Source: Diogma glabrata (taxonomy: Eukaryota; Arthropoda; Insecta; Diptera; Cylindrotomidae). Taken from it: a stretch of 64,000 nucleotides of DNA. The notes under the pieces were generated by a model. The model worked only from the letters and a program-made list of their open reading frames with translations. It had not been told where the DNA came from and ran no database searches. The position numbers and the translations under genes are program-made. The stretch is taken from assembly GCA_963693315.1 (NCBI GenBank), contig OY856188.1:151302518-151366517 (forward strand), in the 5' to 3' direction. Each line of letters opens with the position of its first letter. Position 1 is the first letter of the stretch. This document shows positions 55,491 to 64,000 of the stretch, piece after piece.

Positions 55491-56729
55491 CAATTGCAAT
55501 TCTGTCGGTTTTAGCTAAAATATTTGAAAAGTATGTTAACTACAATTTGATAGATTATTTGGAAATGTCGCGAATTATTGATGATAAGCAGTATGGTTTT
55601 CGTAGAAGTCATGCAACAGGTGATCTGTTAGCCTACGTATCCCATCTCTGGAACAAATCGCTGGAAAACCACGGTGAAACATTCAGTATTTCACTTGACA
55701 TTTGATAAAGCTAAACTTATAGCTAAATTAAAATCTTATGGCATAGGCCATCTTACTGTCTCATGGATTCATAGTTTTCTTACAGGTCGCCAATTTCATG
55801 TTAATTTAGATGGTATCACATCCAATATTTTCACAACCAATGCTGGGGTTCCCCAAGGTTCTGCACTCTCACCAACCTTGTTTCTTCTATACATTAATGA
55901 CTTACTTATTTCCACAGTGCACCCAATCCATAGTTTTGCTGATGACAGCACATTACATGCATCACATGCATCTCCTAAATTTCGATCTCATACTGCAGTT
56001 ACCACTGATAGAGAGCTGCTAATTGATTCCATCAACAAAGATCTGGAGCGTATAATGGAATGGGGTGATCGTAATCTTGTTTCATTTAATCCAACCAAAA
56101 CCAAATTATGCCGTCTTTCACGAATAGAGCGACATAAAAATTTTCCTATTAAAATAAACCATGAGGAACTGCGTGAGGTTAAATCAGTTAGACTTCTTGG
56201 AATGGATATTCAAAATAACCTGAAATGGAATAAACATGTGTTCAACCTCGCTAAATCTGCAATGCAAAAATTAGGATTCTTGAGTCGATATAAAAAGTAT
56301 TTAAATCCCGAGCAAATTTTGCTAATCTTCAAGTCCTTTATTCGTCCATGTATGGAGTACTGCTGTCATGTTTGGGGAGGTGCTTGTCAGTCAACAATAA
56401 AATGTCTAGACTCTGTACAGTGAAAAGCAATACGGTTGATTGGTAATACCGAACTAACGGACCAGCTTGATTCACTCCAGCACAGAAGAAATGTGGCTGA
56501 ATTGTCAATCTACTATAAATATAACTTTAGCGAATTCTCCTCTAAGGAAATTCAAAATATCCTTCCATCGTTCCAGTATAATCGACAAACAGGAGCTGCC
56601 GAGTTATTCCATCCCTTTGTTGTACAAATACCTCGTTGTAGAACTGTGTCCTTCCAAAACGACTATTTTAATAGAGTGGCCAAATTATGGAACTCATTAC
56701 TCAATGCCTTCCTCTGTATTTCCCGATGA

Positions 56730-57354
56730 ATTTTCCCCTCAGGCATTTAAAGAAAATGTCCATCATCATTTAAAAATTAGTATAGTTATCCCTATATCCC
56801 CATTCCTTCCATTTTCCTCATCTCCTTCCTTTATAGTTGACATGGTATCTTCGGATATTCAAAGAGTCTAAATAATGAATATTTCATATTTAGTGTGCTA
56901 AACATGTCTAACTAATTGATAAAACAAAAAATGTTGTACTATGTATGTTGTACAATATGTTAATTTATGTGAAGTTTGATAAATATTACAAGGTAAGAGT
57001 TGTTCCAAGTGAATTTCGATATGACATAATTTTTTTGAATTTAGTCTAACTTTTAGTCATACCGTACTTTTTAATTTTAATATAATTTATTGTTTTTAGC
57101 CAATGAAGATGACCCGCAAGGTCGAAATATAGGCAACATGATTTTTAAATAAAATTTAAAATAACTTTATAAAAAATTAGTCTATAAACAAGCCGTTTTT
57201 GTAATATTCAATATTCACAAATATATAAAAAATTTATGAACAGATTATTAAATTTTATATTTACAATTTGTTTCGTTTACAATTAATTTTCACTTAACTT
57301 CATCGCACGTCTAAAATCTAATCTAATCTAACTTGCAAGGAATCCGATATACGA
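56730..57354 (+). other. 3' part of CR1-like LINE and AT-rich flank
   Basis: The end of the LINE can be followed to about 57150, where CAATGAAGATGACCCGCAAGG is followed by a TAAATAAAATTTAAAATAA-like tail. Nothing recognisable follows to 57354. Confidence 0.5.
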
Positions 57355-57530
57355 CTCTCCATAATCTCAAGAAACCTTGAGAAAATATTGGAATATTCGA
57401 TTATTTTACGTTATGTTGATTCATAAAGTAATTTTATTGTTTTTAGAACCTTGTTCTATTTTTGAAATATTGTATATCGAAAATTAAGATTTTGTATTTC
57501 ATTAGGTTTATGTAGAATCGTAACAATGTT
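57355..57530. repeat. Diverged relative of the solo-LTR family
   Basis: AGAAACCTTGAGAAAATATT and GAATATTCGATTATTTTACG-type text matches 38015-38080 closely, and GAATCGTAACAATG resembles the LTR end at 38204-38216. The intervening sequence differs, so this is a decayed or related LTR end. Confidence 0.6.
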
Positions 57531-57574
57531 GATAGTTTCATTAAACTTGGTGTGTAAGTAAATTGAATTTTCTT

Positions 57575-58071
57575 TGTTATTTTTTTTTTTTTTAATAAAA
57601 AGTGTTGTGTAGTAGGAATTACAAAATGTGTCACAACAACACATAGATACCTTTTAAGACCCAGGTCCCACAACATCATGCGTCTTGTGGTATAGGTGGA
57701 CGCTTTTTTTTAAATCCTTGTGGATTGAAGGCACTCGAGACTATTGATTCGGGCAAAGCATTCCATTTGTACGATGTACGTACAAAGAAATCCCTTTGCA
57801 TTCTATTACTATTACAGTGAGTAAACTCGACAGTCCGACCACCTGCACAAACCGATTAACGAGTCAAACGGGGAATAACATATGTCTGAGGCATTATGGA
57901 CCTGATTTCATCCGAGCACTGCTGGTGACGATATTTATAAAAGACAACGAGATCAGCAACAGTGCGACGATGTTGTAGGGAATCAAGATCTAATCTTAAA
58001 TCTCGATCACCAACAATTCGTATAGCACGCTTCTGAACAGAGTTCAAAAGAGCTAGGATAGTAACAACCAA
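57575..58071 (-). mobile_element. 5'-truncated CR1/Jockey-like LINE 3' end with poly(A)
   Basis: On the minus strand: NSVQKRAIRIVGD, LQHRRTVADLVVFYKY, then (after a stop) VRTSYKWNALPES-type C-terminus, a 3' UTR and a poly(A) tail seen as poly(T) at about 57578-57593. It is the same protein family as 51777-56729 but a diverged lineage. No clear target duplication was found. Confidence 0.8.
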
Positions 58072-59423
58072 TCAAATTACAAATTTTATTATATTTGTTA
58101 ATCAATTGGCAAAAATTTTGCACAATTTATTGGTTTAAGGTTCCATTGGAATTCCTGGAATTTAAGGTTTTGTTGTATTGTGTTGGAACATCTGTGTGTT
58201 GGTACAATATTCGAGATAGACAGTTTTGTTATTTTTTTGATACCATAAAGTTGTGCAGTGTGAATTTTTTTGTACGTTTATTGTTAAGCAATACGTAGAA
58301 AATATAATAAAACTATTGTGTTTTAAGTGCAAGTGGATAGATTTAACATTGAAATTGAATTAAAATTAACTATTGAATTATAGACAATAAATTCTATTTG
58401 TATTTCAATCTCTCCAAAATTGTAGAAATAAAAGTTTATTAAGAAAAAAAAGTATATATGTAATATAGACAATGATTTTTCTGGAGGGAGTATAATGCAA
58501 AACAAAAAAAAATATATAAAATTAAAAAATTAAGAGCTAATTAAGCTGATTTAAAATTATATGTATAACATTCATTATATTAAGGTGGTACATGTGTAAC
58601 CTATAAAAGTACCAAATAAATAAATCTTATGTTCCGTAAATAAACAATGCAGTCTGAAGGAAGGATGAGAAGGAAAAAGTGTTTCATTGCGTAAGGTATC
58701 GATTTTATTTATATGTAGTATAGTAAGATAAATAAATGTCTAGGAATTCGTTATTTTTTGTTATTGGTATGAATTTACACTAATAATGTGCTAATTACAA
58801 ATCTCATGGTGTGAGATAAGGTTAGTCAAACCTCTGGGATTCCTTCCCATTTCCCCTACGTGTTACTTGCCCTTTTAAAATGAATTGCGTTCCCATTTTT
58901 GTTTGTAAACCGTCATGGTTTCGTATGTAGTTTTATTATTTGAATTATATGGTAGTCCCTTACATCGAGATGCGTATAGCCAAACCATTGAGTATACCTA
59001 TTTTTAGAAACAAACATTTTTGAAATCCCTTCAGCGGTTTTCTAGACATCGTCGGTTGTGAAGGCCGGCTGAGAAACAGACATACATTTTTTTGCTTTTT
59101 TAGAATCAGTAGGGCCTAAAAGGTCAAGAAATGCCAAAAAAGTGGGGGTAAGAATTTCAATTTTGGCTCGAGAATGAAATATTTAGGTTGTGCGATATAC
59201 ACAAGGCTAGTTGGCTAGCCCTTTATTTATTTAGCGTATGGTTTTTATGACATATTAAAAAACAAAAATAAAACTTAAAATAGGTAGATTTTTCTATGAA
59301 ATCTACCTAAAACAAAACATGAATACACATTGAATGAGCTTACAATCAATTTGATTGCGCGTCTTTTAGTGAAAAAGTAAAAAGTAAAATATTTGAGCAT
59401 TGGGCAGTACATTTGAACATTAG
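58072..59423. other. AT-rich DNA with no supported gene
   Basis: A short GC-richer stretch at 58960-59085 (CCCTTCAGCGGTTTTCTAGACATC ... AACAGACATACA) looks like old repeat debris. A minus ORF at 58323-58505 has no recognisable content. Confidence 0.45.
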
Positions 59424-61196
59424 ATGTTTACATCGAGTGAGTCTATCCATGCTACTACATCGGCCAAATGGATGTCTTCGATGTCGCCATTGTATCGTCG
59501 TCGGATTAGACACACACAGTTGCAATGTGTTTTATGGTTTGTTGTGGAGTGCCGCAGTCACATTGAGGGGAATTTGAAATTCCCCACTTGTAGAAAGAAT
59601 CAGCACAACGGAGCGATACGGTTGTATATGAGCTGTTCTAACAATTTGTAGCAGGTGCTCAAAAGGGCAATTGGGCGATAGCTTTCTGGTTCATTAGATG
59701 GTTTACCTGGCTTAAGTATCGCTATCACTTTTGTAGTCTTAAAATGTTTTGGAAGATTGCCGGTTTCTAGGATATTCGAGAAAAATTTAGTTAGCCATTG
59801 TTTTACATTTTTTCCAGCATTTCTAAGAAATTCTGGAAAAATACCATCGTACCCAGCTGCTTTTCCGTTTTTTGTTTGGGACAGAGCTGAATCTAGTTCT
59901 TCGCTACTAAAAGAGTTCGTATACTTCGATGGAGACGAGCAATTGCGCTTCATTTCTCTTAGTTTATGTTTAATTGTTCTTTTATGAAGGCGATTAATAG
60001 AAGAACGAGACATGTTTACGATATGATTCGCAATATCCTCTGGATTTATTTCATTGTTAGTACGAGCAATTGAGTTTGAGCCACCCATCTTCCGAAGGAG
60101 ACTCCAGGCTTCCCTGCTTGAATGGGAAAAATCTATGTTTTCAACAGTGCTAATCCACGTTTGCTTTCTCGCGGCATCCAGTGAGTAAATTAAGTCATCA
60201 GCCACGTCTGCCTCACCACTACTAAGGTACTCCTCATATAATTTATCGCTCTCTCTACTCCAGCCAGGAATGTATTCTTCACGGAAGCCTCTTGGGATGC
60301 ATTTCTTACCAGTTGAGATGATGGCTCCAACGAACCTATCGTAGTTTTTGGGAATGGGTTGGATCCAGCGTATCACTGCATTCAACTCCAACCTATATTT
60401 ATCCCAGTTAGTTTTGTTAAAATTCCATCTAGGTTGAGGAGTAGAGTTAGCGAGTGGTATTTGGATTGAGAATTACTGGACGATGTTGAGAGCGTGGAAA
60501 ACCTTGTAAGACAGCCCTAGATATTGGAATAGGGTTACGTTGTTCGTTTTTTGTGGAAAAACAGAGGTCGGGATTGTAATCACGTCGCCATCTAGCAGAT
60601 CTAAAAGTTTTCATGTCTTTAGCATCATATACCAGGAACATGTTGTTACCATCCGCCCAGTCCGTCAGTTGTATGCCATTGGGGTTGTTGTTTGAGTAGG
60701 ACCATTGGGTGTGATGGCTATTAAAGTCACCAGTATATATTGCAGGGTGGTGAAATAATGGTAGAGTAGCAGCTGGCCATCTTGTATTTGGAGGCTTGTA
60801 TACGTTTACAATAATCGTATCTGATATATCAACAACAATAAGATGTATATCGTTGTCCGTCTGTGTAAGTACATGGGTGCAGTTCATGATTTCTGACTAC
60901 GTAGCAGATCCATATGCGTGATGGTAAATAGCACCAATTAATTTGTAACCAACAATGCTACCTCTAGAGGTAAGTTGCGCTTCGTCTGCTGCATGCGTTT
61001 CTTGCAAAATTACGACGTCGATATCGAAATCTTTTAATACTCTTCGTAAATGTTCAGTTTTTGACTTGCTTATGCCTTCAATGTTCAATTGCAAAAAAAG
61101 GACTGAGGGTCCAATAATTTTTGTCTTATGGTGCTGAAAAGTACCGTTGTTATTGTGATTTGGGTTCATATTCATTTTTTTTTGTATCACAGCCAA
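59424..61196 (-). pseudogene. LINE ORF2 (I/Jockey-group), internally deleted
   Basis: On the minus strand the order is: endonuclease start (61196-60897: FLQLNIEGISKSK, VVILQETHA), endonuclease core (60887-60447: YTGDFNSHHTQWS, SQHRPVIL), then linker and RT start (60391-59600: KNGKAAGYDGIFPEFLRN, IAILKPGKPSNEPESYRPIALL). At about 59600 the RT stops short of the catalytic core and jumps to a C-terminal Cys/His block (CDCGTPQQTIKHIATVC) and the end IEDIHLADVVAWIDSLDV, with a 1-nt frameshift. The deletion removed the RT palm including the YADD region. Confidence 0.88.
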
Positions 61197-61291
61197 GAGT
61201 TCGAAATGAAATATTTGGCTACGAAATTGAATTAGACTAATTAGCGTAACCCAGGGTGTAGCGCGAGGAGCTTGTCTATTAACACTCCCCT

Positions 61292-61932
61292 GGCTAGCCC
61301 TGATGAGAATGATAAACTTTTTTAAAGTTTAAAATTTTCTCATTGGTTCGAAACTAGATCGGTCGAAAATTGTATGGATTGCAAAAAGTTTCATAATTTG
61401 CACCATAATTTTTTAGATTCAGTTCTTATATTATTCTTGATGGGAGATTTTCCATCGAAGTGATGTTATATCACAAATAATTTACTGAATTAATTGTTGA
61501 TCATGTGTCAATAGACACAAGTGAAGACTAGTCATATTCTTCTCGCCGATACGAGTTTGTTATTTAATACTAGTATGCCTAGAGTAAAACAAATCAAGAG
61601 AACAAAACAAAACTAGAGAAACTATTAAATATATGTTTATGTAAATTTTTTGTTTTTTTTCCTTCGCTAGAGTTGTAACCTAATTTTTGGTTTATATTAG
61701 CGTTGACATTTTTGGTGGTTTATCTAGTCGGCTAGCCCTGATGAGAATGATAAACTTTTTTGAAGTTTAAAATTTTCTCATTGGTTCGAAACTAGATCGG
61801 TCGAAAATTGTATGGATTGCAAAAAGTTTCATAATTTGCACCATATTTTTTTAGATTCAGTTCTTATATTATTCTTGATGGGAGATTTTCCATCGGAGTG
61901 ATATTATATCACAAATAATTTACTGAATTAAT
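61292..61932. repeat. Direct ~204-bp duplication, 438 bp apart
   Basis: GGCTAGCCCTGATGAGAATG... to TTTACTGAATTAATT is present at 61292-61495 and 61730-61932 with few differences (for example GAAGTGATGTTA/GGAGTGATATTA). The spacer (61496-61729) is unrelated AT-rich DNA. The second copy ends where the foldback element starts. Confidence 0.85.
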
Positions 61933-62023
61933 TATTTATGTTTTATTAATAAAAATTTTATGTAATTAATAACAACCGGCATGTGAAGTAATATAATTGT
62001 TGAAAATTAATTATTTAAACATG

Positions 62024-63618
62024 GAGCCATTCCGCAGTAATCGATACCAGAAAGTATAAAAAATAACTTGCAAATATGTATCCTTAAATAGAAAATTATT
62101 AGGCTTTATATTTTAATTTATCATTATTTAAAAGAATTTCTTTAATATTTTCGTAATATTTTGTTCAAGCCGAGTGAGCGGATTTCAAAGTCTAGTATGG
62201 AAAAAATTTACTATAATAGCAACACGATTTTTACGTCAATCACATTGACGAGCCGCCATTAACATTTGCTGTCTATACTGCGACTCATTATTATTTGTTG
62301 AAAAAAAATTGAAAGCGATCAGGTAAGTAGTAAACATTTTATTGATGAAATTGTAACGCAGGTATTTCTGTAACGCCCGTCACAAAATGTATAGAAAAGT
62401 TCATCCTACATGAGATATACTAGCTTTTATTTTGTATTGACCTTACAAAAGTAAGGTTGTAGGATTAAACAATACTTGAAAAATATTCGTGTGCCTTAAA
62501 ATAGACCTTGCGTTAAAATGTAGGCTGATTTATTTGTGTAACACCCGTCACACCTTGTACCCGTTACAATTTTCTTCACTAATGTTATAATTTTTTAAGT
62601 ACACAATAGGAATGTAAAACGTTTCATAATTTGCGTTCTTCTATGTGTTCCTCTATGTGTGTCTATGTGTTCCACCTATACAATATCCCTGTGTGAAAAA
62701 ATTGATGGTTTTTTCAGACGGATGCCCAGTTCAAAAACAGATTTACTATTTCCAGTGTCTATTACAGTGAGAAAGACTGGGGGGAGGGCTTTCTTTGCCA
62801 CTAGTCATGGGTCATGCCACATGTAAGGGCGCTGTCGACGGCTGTGTGCAACTGCGAAGGATAGACTTTGGAGGGCAATAAAGTCTCGGTGAACTTTTAT
62901 CAGTACAGTCTGGGAATATTATGAATATTTGTCTTCAAATCCAAAGGGCGTTAAATATCATTTCGTCAATGAAAACGACATTCATGATCTTTAAAACGAG
63001 TTAAAGAACCGATGGAATAATTTAACGATACTACCTCAACTGCAAAAACAGCAATATTTCAGATACTTGAGTAGAAATTCCATTTCATATGGTCTTAAAG
63101 GGAGTTCAAACTCCCAAAAATGTCTTTTGTTTAAAGACAACAATAATCATAAAAGTCCAAAATAATGAAGAAAGCTTCAAAATTTACTTAAGAATTTCTT
63201 TAATTTATACTCGTAACACCCGTCACAAATCTTGTAACACCCGTCACAAGCTTTTATTGTAAAAGAAAAATATAAAAAGTAATATATCCTCAAAATTCTT
63301 AGAGTATAGGAATGGAAGATTCTTTAACTCACAACCTATGTATTAATTTTGCGACAAAAATTTCTAATTTATCTAAATTCTAATGATTCGTCAACAAGAC
63401 AGCATATTTTGCAAGAGTACTCGTAACACCCGTCACAGGGCTTAAATCTATTATTACATGTAAACGCTTGAATAATTCCTAACGTATTTTTGTTTTACTT
63501 TAAGAAATCATTGAAATGAATTGAATTATATTCAAAAAACAGAGATGTTTGTTCTAATTTGGAAATTATATCAGTTTAAATGAGTACAAATTTAACACCC
63601 GTCACTGCGGAATGGCCC
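62024..63618 (+). mobile_element. DNA transposon with GRGCCATTCCGCAGT ends and TAACACCCGTCACA repeats
   Basis: Inverted ends GAGCCATTCCGCAGT (62024) and ACTGCGGAATGGCCC (ending 63618) lie between CATG duplications (62020-62023, 63619-63622); the partner arm of the surrounding palindrome serves as an approximate empty site. The 14-bp motif TAACACCCGTCACA occurs at 62371 (one change), 62539, 63214, 63235, 63424 and at the right terminus (63593). A decayed transposase lies in 62714-63110. Superfamily undetermined. Confidence 0.75.
62714..63110 (+). pseudogene. Decayed transposase of the TAACACCCGTCACA element
   Basis: Reading across frames in order: SDGC (62714), QFKNR (~62728), FATSHG (~62793), KGAVDG (~62824), then a long stretch with only single stops (EYYEYLSSNPKGVKYHFVNE; NELKNRWNNLTILPQLQ; YFRYLSRNSISYGL). 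The combination S/T-D-G-C...QFKNR...ATSHGK...C/V-D-G is what I recall from uncharacterised insect and cnidarian transposase-like proteins, with the Asp residues as candidate catalytic acids. Frameshifts and stops make it non-functional. The family memory is not verified. Confidence 0.5.
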
Positions 63619-63831
63619 CATGTTTTGATAATATCTTGATTATCATCTCCAGTATGTATATCAAAATGCGAAAACGACTTCGAAGTCGTTTTCGCATTTG
63701 GATATACATACTGATGATGATAATCAAGATACTATCGAAAAATGTTTAAATAATTAATTTTCAACAATTATATTACTTCACATGACGGTTGTTATTAATA
63801 ATATAAAATTTTTATTAATAAAACATAAATA

Positions 63832-64000
63832 AAATAAAAATAGTGTACCACTAAATTTGTTGTTGTTAAATTATTGTGAAGTGGGTGAATTTATTCACAA
63901 ACTTAAAGAAAGATATTGCTAATATGATTCAACATGAATTAAAAATCGTATTCGACCTACATCACACTCGAAATAATTGATCAGTATTGCTTTAAAATAA
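63832..64000. other. AT-rich right edge, nothing recognised
   Basis: No ORF or repeat supported. Confidence 0.5.

Larger units (their letters stand above)
51777..56729 (+). pseudogene. CR1/Jockey-like LINE ORF2, interrupted and decayed
   Basis: Endonuclease: 51777-52127 (DFTNIRGLNSNLNEV; PDILFLTET) and, after a frameshift, 52180-52940 (LGDFNIHN; GTSDHLLIS). Two transposons split the rest (52940-54746 and 55247-55490). RT: 54880-55240 (NINKSAGPDGIPPLILKN; PISKKGSKIDPNNYRPI), 55491-55705 (ILSVLAKIFEKYV; YGFRRSHATGDLL) and 55674-56423 (GVPQGSALSPTLFLLYINDL; the active site reads FADD). The C-terminal part runs to 56729 after a stop at 56421 (IRLIGNTELTDQLDSLQHRR). A small deletion removed the segment around the first catalytic Asp near 55700. 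No longer functional. Confidence 0.9.
61932..63831. mobile_element. Foldback element (large palindrome), split by an inner insertion
   Basis: The left arm TTTATGTTTTATTAATAAAA... to TTATTTAAACATG (to 62023) resumes at 63623 and pairs with the right arm ending about 63831. The palindrome centre is at about 63683 (AACGACTTCGAAGTCGTT), and 63630-63740 is almost perfectly self-complementary. Without the inner element the palindrome is about 300 bp. Confidence 0.82.

Overview
This is an AT-rich eukaryotic window, almost certainly from an insect. It holds one confidently recognised host gene, a mitochondrial dicarboxylate carrier on the minus strand at 45063-45929. A RING-H2 ORF at 33650 may be a second host exon or part of a transposon. 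Nearly everything else is transposable-element sequence at several nesting depths. Evidence for a metazoan, insect-like genome: BEL/Pao elements with env-like genes, Ty3/Gypsy elements primed by tRNA-Lys, RTE and CR1/Jockey-like LINEs, ZMYM1-like hAT transposase, TA- and TTA-flanked MITEs, and introns implied by good splice-site matches.

Layout. 1-2450: edge of a minus-strand LTR element (primer-binding site at 536-554, long LTR to its right). 3074-5930: degraded BEL/Pao pol (integrase), env-like gene and start of its 3' LTR. 5933-6373: LINE endonuclease fragment. 6374-31303: a Ty3/Gypsy element with giant LTRs of about 3.4-3.5 kb once insertions are removed. Its left LTR (6374-11515) carries a foldback insertion and a LINE 3' fragment. 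Its gag-pol interior (11516-16298) is broken by a 28-bp duplication and a frameshift, and contains a tRNA-Lys(CTT)-like relic. Its right LTR (16299-31303) carries a 1.48-kb TIR element (itself hit by a MITE), an almost complete RTE LINE (18846-22150) and a 7.0-kb LTR retrotransposon that encodes only gag and protease (22749-29762). The right LTR is followed by another primer-binding site, so the arrangement is a tandem LTR-internal-LTR-(internal).

31304-35530 is leader or unclassified repeat sequence, LINE-tail-like sequence, AT-rich repeats and the RING-H2 ORF. 35531-35637 folds as a pre-miRNA-like hairpin. 35990-42047 is a complete-ended but dead hAT element containing a dimeric minisatellite, a solo LTR and a MITE. 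42600-48300 has hairpin MITEs, the dicarboxylate carrier and an AT-rich satellite. 48305-50621 has a Gypsy-type LTR end fused to a broken fusion-type env and its LTR. 51777-57150 is a CR1/Jockey-like LINE interrupted by a 1.8-kb hAT-type element and a 244-bp MITE. 57355-61196 has more LINE and LTR debris. 61932-63831 is a large foldback element interrupted at 62024-63618 by a DDE-type element with a repeated TAACACCCGTCACA motif and a decayed transposase.

Because the two giant LTRs are near-identical copies, each serves as the empty site for insertions in the other. Target duplications and element boundaries can therefore be read directly. All calls come from reading the sequence and supplied translations; no database search was possible.
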